Assembly: GCA_013002105.1 (NCBI GenBank)
Contig: JABDKS010000020.1
Span: forward strand, 1 to 8,306
Reading direction: 5' to 3'
From: Pirellulaceae bacterium
Lineage (GTDB): Bacteria > Planctomycetota > Planctomycetia > Pirellulales > Pirellulaceae
Length of the DNA: 8,306 bases
Shown here: piece by piece, positions 1 to 6,060 of the stretch
Layout: every line of letters begins with the position of its first letter
Numbering within the stretch: position 1 is the first letter of the stretch
Made by a program: the position numbers and the translations under genes
The notes under the pieces: generated by a model
What the model was told of the DNA's origin: nothing
What the model saw: only the letters and a program-made list of their open reading frames with translations
Databases searched by the model: none

Positions 1-1295
1 CACCAGTTCTGCACGTAGTAGCGGCAGTACGAAAGACGTTCATTGTACGTCGTGTGGTTGCGACCTGAGATTTGCCAGAGTCCCGTCACGCCGGGCCGAA
101 CCATGGTGTAGAGCGGAAAGACGTCGGAGTATTTTTTACATTCATCCATCAGAATTGGGCGCGGCCCTACTAGGCTCATGTCCCCTTTGACGATGTTCCA
201 CAACTGTGGGAGCTCGTCGAGGCTCGTCTTGCGAAGCCATCGTCCGACGGGCGTAATTCGTGGGTCGTCCCGCAATTTCCGATGTTCCTCCCACTCACGC
301 CGTATTTCGTCGCTCTCGGCCAAGTGCTCCTGCAGCACCCTTTCCGCGTCCGCGTGCATCGTCCGGAATTTCCAGATCGAGAACGAGCGTCCGTCCAATC
401 CGCAGCGAACGTTTTTGTGAATGATCGGACCCTTGGAGGTCAGCTTTACCATTACGGCGACGATCAACAGGATCGGTAGTGTTACGACAAAGGTGCATAG
501 CGCGATACCGAGATCCATTGTTCGCTTTAGAATCAAATTGAATGGATTGAGCAGGTGATTTTGGTGCTCCATCGATGACAGGGCGGCAACACGCTCTGTC
601 GCTGTTGATGCGCGAAAGACGTCATCGCTCGACAGGACTGCAGCACGCGGGAATTGCCAGAGTCGATCCAGTGAACCTGATGTCGATGTGCAAATCACGC
701 GACTTGGATGAATGTCGTCGTAGTGGAACAATTCGCGGCGACAGATCGGTCGCAATCCCAACTCGGGTGAATCGTCCAACCAATCCGCGATCCGTGCCAC
801 TTCGGCGTCACTGCCGATGATCAGCGTCGGCTGACGCCACCACATGCAGGTTGCACCAAATTTGCGAATCACGGCACGTCCAAGCGGCACGAGCATCAGC
901 AATGAAGCAAAGAACAATCCGTCCTCCGCGGCGACGAAGGCGAAGTCGACGCTCTGGTGCCGAATGAAATAAACCAGAATGCACAGGGAGACGATTGTTG
1001 TCGCAATGAATACGTTCCGGAGTTCTCGTGTCGAATCCGTGTTGACTCCGGGGTACGTTCCCATCAATAGCAAGGCCATCGGCACTGAGATGAGTGCGGC
1101 GACGAGCCACGCGAAATCAGGAAAGCCCGCGTTTTGGAATAGCACGGTATTGAGCAGCGACGAACACAACCACGCGATGGTGATCGCGAGAAGATCCGAC
1201 ACCAGGAAAGGCAGGCTGGTCAGTACATCCTGAACAAGAAAGTTTCCCTTCTTGTGAAAGGCGTCCGAAACCTCTGTCATAACGTCAGTCGGCAT
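1..1295 (-). CDS. Undecaprenyl-phosphate sugar phosphotransferase (WbaP-like), 3' end outside the window
   Basis: This is an inner-membrane initiating enzyme of exopolysaccharide or O-antigen synthesis. The family moves a sugar-1-phosphate from a nucleotide sugar to undecaprenyl phosphate. 431 codons are visible. Four hydrophobic segments lie near residues 28-53, 60-80, 94-111 and 118-138. A nucleotide-binding-like segment with LIIGSDAE (158-165) follows. A membrane helix at about 262-286 introduces the catalytic domain: WKFRTM (308-313), DELPQLWN (360-367, with the Asp-Glu pair of the family), GDMSLVGPRP (371-380), RPGVTGLWQISGRN (400-413) and TTYNERL..YYVQNW at the edge. The TTY..R..YYV.NW ending is typical of WbaP-type rather than short transferases, so perhaps some 40 residues are missing. 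I chose the ATG at 1295; GTG 1298 and ATG 1280 are in frame and no Shine-Dalgarno decides. It lies 98 bp after the BY-kinase-like gene and is probably co-transcribed. The sugar specificity cannot be read from the sequence. Confidence 0.93.
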   Translation of the reverse strand, partial: MPTDVMTEVSDAFHKKGNFLVQDVLTSLPFLVSDLLAITIAWLCSSLLNTVLFQNAGFPDFAWLVAALISVPMALLLMGTYPGVNTDSTRELRNVFIATTIVSLCILVYFIRHQSVDFAFVAAEDGLFFASLLMLVPLGRAVIRKFGATCMWWRQPTLIIGSDAEVARIADWLDDSPELGLRPICRRELFHYDDIHPSRVICTSTSGSLDRLWQFPRAAVLSSDDVFRASTATERVAALSSMEHQNHLLNPFNLILKRTMDLGIALCTFVVTLPILLIVAVMVKLTSKGPIIHKNVRCGLDGRSFSIWKFRTMHADAERVLQEHLAESDEIRREWEEHRKLRDDPRITPVGRWLRKTSLDELPQLWNIVKGDMSLVGPRPILMDECKKYSDVFPLYTMVRPGVTGLWQISGRNHTTYNERLSYCRYYVQNW

Positions 1296-1357
1296 CACGG
1301 TTGGTTCATTCGTTTCGTGACAAGTCGACCGCGTCTGCTCTGGCAAACGCGTCGCGT

Positions 1358-1377
1358 CGATCGATTCCAAGCGATCG
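1358..1377 (-). other. Short hairpin between the BY-kinase-like and sugar transferase genes
   Basis: In the 98-bp gap, two copies of the self-complementary CGATCG (1358-1363 and 1372-1377) flank an 8-nt loop, giving a 6-bp stem. There is no T-run after it on the minus strand, so it is not a standard intrinsic terminator. It could be an mRNA processing or attenuation structure, or chance. The rest of the gap (1296-1393) shows no ribosome-binding site and no convincing promoter. Confidence 0.2.
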
Positions 1378-1393
1378 TCAAGGTTCCCGTCGA

Positions 1394-2632
1394 TCACTCT
1401 GTTTCAACTTTTCCGTTGTGTTGATCAGTCATCGCGTGACTGGACGTACGACTTCCCGCGAGCGAAAGGTCCGTGGGATCGACGATTTTCGCCGATGAGA
1501 TGACTCGTGCTTTTGACCGATGACGTCGTTGCGCTCTTGGTTGGTCGTCGAAGTACTTGCTGTCCACGTTATTGATCACGACACCGACCACATTGGCGTC
1601 GTTCAAGCGAAGTTGCTGGAGCGCAGTGGATGCAATCGATTGGGAAGCACAGGCGGGGTTGACCACCAATAACGTCGCGTCACAGATGGACGTACAGCTT
1701 ATTGAGTCTGGTGAATCGAGTACCGGCGGACTATCAATGAGTACAAAGTCATAGTCGTCACGCAGTTCCTTTAACATCATCGCCAACTGTGGCGTGTAAT
1801 CATGGTGCTCGTCGATTTCTCGCCGGTTGCCGGCTCGCAGGATTTCTAGGCCCGGTACCTCGGGGCATTCGCCGATCGCGTCTGGCAGGTTGACTCTTGA
1901 ATCAAGAACCTCCATCACGCCGGCTTCGCCGTCCAGTCCAAAATGGGCGTGAAGTAAGGCATCATCGAAGTCGGCGTCGACGACTAGGACACGTTTTCCC
2001 AAGCGGGCTAGCGACACTGCCAAGTTGCTGAGGGTTGTCGTCCGGCCCTCGCTTGGTTTGGCACTGGTGATCTGGACCAGCATTCCAGATTGGTGCTGCG
2101 ATAGCGAGATCAAGCGAGATCGCAGCGACGCAATCCGCTGCGAAATAACATCGTCAGGATGGTGATGGCAAACCAGCGCAGGAGATAGTCGCGATTTACC
2201 AGCGGTCAGTACGCTGCGTTTCAGTGGTTGCTCAATCCGCGGAATGTGGGCCAGTAATGGTACGTCCAACGCTTCGTGAATCTGATCGACGCAATGGAAA
2301 GACTGATCGCGCATGTCGATTGTCGCCGCCAATCCAACCCCAATCGCCAGTCCACCGCCAAGGCCAACCACTAAGAATTGCAAAAGCGACTGGGGGAAAG
2401 TTGCTCCGTAAAAAACTGTCGATCCTGCGACGATTTCCACAAATACAATTCCCATCACCATGCTAAGTAACACAACACTGCAGATCACTCCTTTGCGTCG
2501 CCGGATCAAATTCAAGACACTCCAAGCCGACGATGCGGCTGTCGCCGCATTTGGTAGCGAAGGATACGCTGCGTCCGTGTGCAGCAACTGGTTTGAGAGC
2601 TCTTCAAGATCGGTCTCTAGCTCGACTGCCAT
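1394..2632 (-). CDS. Polysaccharide co-polymerase / BY-kinase-like ATPase (CpsD/CapB/Wzc family), reduced and divergent
   Basis: The 412-residue protein combines a remnant Wzz-type membrane part with a MinD/BY-kinase-like ATPase domain. Membrane helix 1 (about 48-70) follows LIRRRKG. Helix 2 (about 83-104) is followed by the family connector VDQIHEALDVPLLAHIPRIE (115-134). ATPase motifs are the Walker A position SAKPSEGRTTT (190-200), the Walker A' strand VLVVDADFD (215-223) and Walker B DFVLIDSPP (295-303). Full-length bacterial Wzc/GumC fusions run to about 700 residues with a large coiled-coil periplasmic domain; here only about 12-15 residues separate the helices. The Walker A lysine is Arg197. 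The C-terminus is basic (QRRHRSKAR) with one tyrosine (Tyr360) and no tyrosine cluster, so autophosphorylation like that of Wzc is doubtful. The place upstream of the sugar transferase fits a role in exopolysaccharide chain length or export. The ATG at 2632 has no clear Shine-Dalgarno. The family call is secure; activity is uncertain. Confidence 0.9.
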   Translation of the reverse strand: MAVELETDLEELSNQLLHTDAAYPSLPNAATAASSAWSVLNLIRRRKGVICSVVLLSMVMGIVFVEIVAGSTVFYGATFPQSLLQFLVVGLGGGLAIGVGLAATIDMRDQSFHCVDQIHEALDVPLLAHIPRIEQPLKRSVLTAGKSRLSPALVCHHHPDDVISQRIASLRSRLISLSQHQSGMLVQITSAKPSEGRTTTLSNLAVSLARLGKRVLVVDADFDDALLHAHFGLDGEAGVMEVLDSRVNLPDAIGECPEVPGLEILRAGNRREIDEHHDYTPQLAMMLKELRDDYDFVLIDSPPVLDSPDSISCTSICDATLLVVNPACASQSIASTALQQLRLNDANVVGVVINNVDSKYFDDQPRAQRRHRSKARVISSAKIVDPTDLSLAGSRTSSHAMTDQHNGKVETE

Positions 2633-2982
2633 GTTCAGTGCTCGTAATAAAGATTGTGTTCGAGCATGTCGATCACTATGCGGGTCATTCTTTCAAACGT
2701 CAGCGCGGACTTCGTCCGCTTGGGTGACAGATGCCCGAAAAAATTGATCGACGAATTCACGTCACGTACACCAAATCCGACGGTCAATGCCGTCACGCTT
2801 CCGGGCAAACTTGGGACGCTTCGTGACGAGATGTGTCTATGTACACCTGTAAAAACTGGTCTTGACACAACTCGCTGAGATGAGCTTATCCCTCGACATT
2901 TCCTACTCAATGGCAGGCTATGGGGAGCGCATGTGGAGCCAATGGGCAGGTAGTTCATTGCGATCACTTGATGGTCGTTAAG
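2633..2982. other. 350-bp intergenic region upstream of the BY-kinase-like gene
   Basis: This gap separates two minus-strand genes and should hold the end of the C1-like transcript and perhaps the promoter of the polysaccharide genes. I see no clean -35/-10 pair on the minus strand. Two small dyads are present: GCGGAC/GTCCGC at 2705-2719 and GACGG/CCGTC at 2779-2794. A minus-strand T-run near 2740 follows only a weak 4-bp stem. A 110-codon minus-strand frame (GTG at 2967, internal ATG at 2958, stop 2 bp before the ATG at 2632) crosses the region. Its composition is Ser/Arg/Val-rich with no recognisable motif, so I do not call it a gene, although its abutting stop is a mild point in favour. 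Confidence 0.5.
2705..2719 (-). other. Perfect GC-rich 6-bp hairpin in the leader of the BY-kinase-like gene
   Basis: GCGGAC (2705-2710) and GTCCGC (2714-2719) pair perfectly around a 3-nt loop, about 75-85 nt upstream of the ATG at 2632. On the minus strand the loop reads GAA. No T-run follows, so a Rho-independent terminator is unlikely. It may be an RNA stem in the 5' leader. Confidence 0.3.
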
Positions 2983-3870
2983 TTAGATTTGTGTCTCGAC
3001 GCTTACCGTAGGCGCGTTGAGAACATATCCGCTAATCCAATCTTTACTGACAACTGTCCACAGGTCCGCGGCTTGGCGGTGTGTCACCATCGCGTACGGC
3101 AGCCATCCGTAACCGGCGTCACCCCAGTTCGGTCCCCAGCTACTACGCACAAGCAACGCGCCGTGGTTTGCGTTCGTCTGTTGGTCGTCGTAGCCAACTG
3201 CAAGAACTGTTTGGCCGCCGCGATAGGAATCGAACTTAGGGCGATACGGAATTAAACCGTCGTCGGTCAGGCTGCGCGGCACCGTAAAGCCGAGAGCCAC
3301 AGGGAATCCAGCCGCCAAAAACGACTTGAGCAATGCAAGGTTGTGCGATCCAGATTGTTCGGGTGGATCCAGGCGAAAGTAGACCATGCCGCTTAATGGC
3401 TGCGAGAAACCCAGCAAACTAGCGTGGGCAGGTGCTTCATCCAGCGGAGCATCGCGATAGGGCCACATCTCCTCGGGTGGTGCACCGCATTGGCGCAAGG
3501 CTTTCAGTGTTGCTCGAATTCCCACACTCGAGTTACCCGTGACGCCGGCCAACTTTCGCGCCATTTCGTACAAAAACAGGGCGGATCCGTCGAATGTGCG
3601 ACCCATCGTCCGACGTTCGAAGTATTCGATCAACGCCAAGCAGGCGAACGTGGACGACGCGTGAAGGCGTCCTTGGTTATCGGGCGGCGAAAAATAGAGG
3701 CCTTCGTCATCATCACGCAGATCGACGTGTCGCGGCAAAACCGAATCCGACGCCGGCAATGAGCCAAGCAATTTCGCGACAGATGGATGATCAACGGTGA
3801 AATCACGAGGATCAGGAAGATCTCGCTGCCAGCCTAGCCCTGCGGGGATGAAGCGTGTAATAGAAGACAA
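2983..3870 (-). CDS. Papain-fold (C1A family) pseudopeptidase with the whole catalytic triad replaced
   Basis: The 295-residue protein follows the plan of bacterial C1A peptidases. The N-terminus GLGWQRDLPDPRDF (11-24) is their usual opening. The active-site loop NQGRLHASSTFA (65-76) matches the family DQGxxGSCxAFA. GGQTVLAVGYDD (218-229) matches GGHAVLAVGYDD. RSSWGPNWGDAGYGWLPY (242-259) matches RNSWGxxWGDxGYGWLPY. The catalytic Cys is Ser72, the His is Gln220 and the Asn is Ser243, whereas the oxyanion-hole Gln (Gln66) and the structural Trp, Gly and Tyr residues remain. Peptidase activity is therefore not expected; a binding or structural role is inferred. No signal peptide or membrane helix is seen, so it is probably cytoplasmic. 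The start is TTG at 3870: an in-frame stop lies only 10 codons upstream and no earlier ATG or GTG exists. A weak AGG sits about 6 nt before it. It is the first of the three minus-strand genes, 350 bp ahead of the BY-kinase-like gene, so a shared transcript is uncertain. Confidence 0.9.
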   Translation of the reverse strand: MSSITRFIPAGLGWQRDLPDPRDFTVDHPSVAKLLGSLPASDSVLPRHVDLRDDDEGLYFSPPDNQGRLHASSTFACLALIEYFERRTMGRTFDGSALFLYEMARKLAGVTGNSSVGIRATLKALRQCGAPPEEMWPYRDAPLDEAPAHASLLGFSQPLSGMVYFRLDPPEQSGSHNLALLKSFLAAGFPVALGFTVPRSLTDDGLIPYRPKFDSYRGGQTVLAVGYDDQQTNANHGALLVRSSWGPNWGDAGYGWLPYAMVTHRQAADLWTVVSKDWISGYVLNAPTVSVETQI

Positions 3871-4170
3871 ATGACCTGACCCGCAATTCGTTGGCTGACG
3901 TCAAATTTCTCGAACGTTGTTGCTGGGTAGACCACCTAGAAATTTGCTGCGTCGTACCAAAAGCCCGCCGTGTACTTCACCAAAACAAAATTCTCACACC
4001 CGACGAAAAGTTAATACCGTTCTTCGTTGAAAGTAGGTTTGGGATTCTACTAGTGAAGATAAAGATCCCTACGGGCAGAATGGGGGTGCAGCGGTGATAG
4101 CAACGGGAAACCCAAGTGTTCAGCCGCGGACAACTCGAAAAGGATCCGCATTATGCTGTCGATTGGTTCC
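3871..4170. other. 300-bp intergenic region upstream of the C1-like gene
   Basis: It lies between two minus-strand genes. It contains the 9-bp inverted repeat at 3902-3946 and an overlapping 8-bp palindrome TGACGTCA at 3896-3903, both close to the TTG start at 3870. No strong intrinsic terminator follows the 263-codon gene that ends at 4171. A 68-codon plus-strand frame (TTG at 3891) has no recognisable content and is not called. Confidence 0.5.
3902..3946. promoter_or_regulatory. 9-bp perfect inverted repeat upstream of the C1-like gene (possible operator or leader stem)
   Basis: CAAATTTCT (3902-3910) and AGAAATTTG (3938-3946) are exact reverse complements separated by 27 bp. The near arm lies 32 bp before the TTG start. 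Position and symmetry suit a dimeric regulator site or an mRNA stem-loop. No known operator consensus is recognised and the function is inferred. Confidence 0.35.
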
Positions 4171-4962
4171 CTAGGACGACGATCGGTCACCGTTGACGAA
4201 CTTCCACCGAACAGCTTGGCCGGTACCGTTACCGTGGAAGCGGAGCAACGCATTGCACTGATTGCGATTGAGCGACTTGATGGTGTCCTGCAATCGTCGC
4301 TTGGGATCCTGTTCATCGTTGGGAGGCAGTGGGTCATCGACCACCGACGGCCAACCCTCTTCCTGGAAAGCGTTTAATACGATTTCCTGGTTTGCGGCAC
4401 GCCACTTGAACTGCTTGATGACCCTTCCCGAGAAGCTCAGCTCTCGAGTTTCCGCATCCCATTGTGGCAACGAAGCACCGTTGGATTTCGGTTCCTGTTC
4501 GCACTCAGACGATGGTGGTGCCGACGATTGATCGACAGTATCGTCAGCGAGTGAATCGGATGCGACATCCGCTATTGGACCAGCAACCCCAATTGGACCA
4601 GCAACGCTAGTGGTGTCGCCAGGTTCGTTTGGAAGGCTGCAAGTTTGGGCGACACCAAAGTCAGAGATAACGAAGCAAGTGTCTTGACTGAACGACAGAT
4701 TCTTAGTGGGGCGAAACTTGCGCTCGCCGTCACCGTCCTCGGTAATCTCTCTGCCGTGTTCGACGAAACGTTGGTGTGCAAGCCAACGCAAATCGGATTC
4801 GCTGAACCCCAGCGCAATCAGTTCTTGAATGTGAATTGCGAACTCCCACAGTTCGCATCCAGACTGCAGCGCATAATCACGTGCCTCCAGCAGAGACGAA
4901 ATGATCGGCCGCAGCTTGACGATGATTTGTTCAGTCGTTTGCTTCGCGACACGTACTGACAT
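4171..4962 (-). CDS. Conserved two-block hypothetical protein (planctomycete-type)
   Basis: The 263-residue protein has no signal peptide or membrane helix. Block 1 (about 1-108) is helical and includes CELWEFAIHIQELIALGF (36-53), SDLRWLAHQRFVEHG (56-70) and a TCFVISDFG strand (95-103). A low-complexity acidic, Ser/Pro/Ala-rich linker (about 111-163) follows, containing the doublet VAGPIG/VAGPIA. Block 2 (about 166-256) includes PQWDAETREL, NQEIVLNAFQEEGWP, DDPLP, RLQDTIKSLNRNQ and a closing RFHGNGTGQAVRW. From memory, both blocks occur in planctomycete proteins of unknown role, and block 2 reads like a small winged-helix-type fold; this is weak evidence and no function is assigned. The ATG at 4962 lies next to an AT-rich segment with no Shine-Dalgarno. 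The gene appears to be a single transcription unit, 300 bp from its downstream neighbour. Confidence 0.82.
   Translation of the reverse strand: MSVRVAKQTTEQIIVKLRPIISSLLEARDYALQSGCELWEFAIHIQELIALGFSESDLRWLAHQRFVEHGREITEDGDGERKFRPTKNLSFSQDTCFVISDFGVAQTCSLPNEPGDTTSVAGPIGVAGPIADVASDSLADDTVDQSSAPPSSECEQEPKSNGASLPQWDAETRELSFSGRVIKQFKWRAANQEIVLNAFQEEGWPSVVDDPLPPNDEQDPKRRLQDTIKSLNRNQCNALLRFHGNGTGQAVRWKFVNGDRSSS
4574..4609 (-). repeat. Two-copy 18-bp tandem repeat inside the linker of the 263-residue protein
   Basis: ATTGGACCAGCAAC occurs at 4574-4587 and again at 4592-4605; the 18-bp units match at 16 of 18 positions. The period is a multiple of three and encodes VAGPIG/VAGPIA in the disordered-looking linker. 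This fits a recent in-frame slippage duplication without a frame effect. Confidence 0.8.
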
Positions 4963-5016
4963 TGGCGGGATCTCTATTTATTTAGCACAACGCTATAAAT
5001 ATATGTTAAAGAGTCG
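4963..5016 (-). promoter_or_regulatory. AT-rich putative promoter segment of the 263-codon gene
   Basis: The 50 bp before the ATG at 4962 are clearly richer in A and T than the surroundings, with TATTTATT near 4975 and CTATAAATATAT near 4993. A small imperfect dyad, TAGC (4983-4986) and GCTA (4992-4995), lies inside. No clean -35/-10 pair can be fixed on the minus strand. The region could also serve plus-strand transcription. Confidence 0.35.
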
Positions 5017-5475
5017 GTGGGATTCAAGCAAAACGCGAGTGCCGATGGATCAATCAGAAACTGTCGACCGTTGCTGAGAGATAGTGCCCCATGTCGTTCC
5101 CTTCTGGCTCATATTCACGAAAAGTCACAGACGACTTCGTTAAATGCCCATTTATTTCTTCAAGCCGAAGCCGGTATTCAGCGAACGGCGTTCTGGAATT
5201 CGCAAACGGTGCGACAATCGGTCACTCACAAGCGACGAGAGACCCCATTAGACGCGGCTCGGCGCAAACGACCGTGGAAAGGGAAGCATAGACTAATGGC
5301 AGCGGACGCGAATGGAACACCGTTGCCGAGGAAGTGGAAATCTACTTTAGTGCGAGCGGGTGGAACAACTGCTCAGAAGTTCACCCGCAATCTGCGTCGG
5401 GGACTGGGGACGCGATTTTCCAGTCCATTGGCGAGAGTTGGACCTTCGGATGTAGTCAAACGGAACGGTTGACCA

Positions 5476-5505
5476 TTCATCCGGCGAAATTTCATCCGGC
5501 GAAAT
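5476..5505. repeat. Perfect 15-bp tandem duplication
   Basis: TTCATCCGGCGAAAT at 5476-5490 is repeated exactly at 5491-5505 with no spacer. In the plus-strand frame starting at 5334 it encodes HPAKF/HPAKY without changing the frame. Each unit is itself an imperfect palindrome around CCGG. It may be a slippage duplication or a pair of binding sites. Confidence 0.8.
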
Positions 5506-6054
5506 ACACCGCATTGGGTTGCCTACACGGTAGTCGTGATGGCAAATCGTCGGTCACCGCGGCTTCTACGGAGAATCGGTTTGTAACTTTCCGTTTCGAG
5601 TCGCGTCGATTGATGAAGGATATCTGGTGATGGCGGCTACCTGACTGAACCTTCTGTGCAAGCCACGGATTTGACGACCGCCGCCTTTAGAAACGATATA
5701 GATGCTGGTTGAACTCGACGACACGTCATCGAAGTGGTGACAGCGAAACATTTGTTCACAATCTTGCCGTTGGACTGATCAGAATGCCCGACATCGTTTC
5801 GTTTGGGCACGCCGCGTCAGACTTGGGGTTGGCAATTTCATGCACAGGAACTTCTGTACAGGCTTTGCGACGGCAAATTTCTTAGAGCACCTTTGCTTAG
5901 TACGTGGCCTACGAGAAAACTAGAATTGCTCTAGCGATGAGGTTCTTGACGAAAGCCTTCCACGCAATGGGGCTTCCAAGCATTGGATCGCACGGCACCG
6001 TTCACCCCGGCAACCCTGACGGCGCGCTCTTAAGCTTTGTGACACGTACTCCCG

Positions 6055-6060
6055 TATAAT
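6055..6060 (+). promoter_or_regulatory. Candidate -10 box (TATAAT) upstream of the oxidoreductase gene
   Basis: A perfect sigma-70 -10 hexamer TATAAT lies 200 bp before the ATG at 6260. No good -35 exists at the standard spacing; the nearest TTGTGA (6037-6042) is only 12 bp away. If used, it would give a leader of about 190 nt with two small hairpins (6123-6136 and 6174-6190). The evidence is a single hexamer, so this is tentative. Confidence 0.25.

Noticed and set aside
808..1110. 100-codon minus-strand frame inside the sugar transferase gene
   Set aside because: It is a frame-shifted shadow: the true frame carries membrane segments and the nucleotide-binding-like region of the transferase.
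2730..2760. Possible intrinsic terminator of the C1-like gene, with a minus-strand T-run near 2740
   Set aside because: The stem before the T-run is only about 4 bp and AT-rich; it is too weak to call.
2635..2967. 110-codon minus-strand frame ending 2 bp before the BY-kinase-like start
   Set aside because: It begins at GTG, has a Ser/Arg/Val-rich composition and no recognisable motif. The close abutment is suggestive but not enough.
3896..3903. TGACGTCA palindrome as an operator on its own
   Set aside because: An 8-bp palindrome is common by chance in sequence of this composition; it is noted only beside the longer inverted repeat.
5017..5472. 151-codon plus-strand frame
   Set aside because: It has a GTG start, a basic low-information composition and no complete domain. 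It is mentioned only as part of the gene-poor region.
5671..5703. TTGACG followed by GATATAGAT as a promoter
   Set aside because: The -10 match at acceptable spacing is poor (3 of 6), and the better TATAGA lies 20 bp away. No gene follows within 500 bp.
5829..5844. Possible sigma-54 promoter (TTGGCA...ATGCA)
   Set aside because: The spacing between the GG and GC elements is 9 bp rather than the required 10, and the -12 element is weak.
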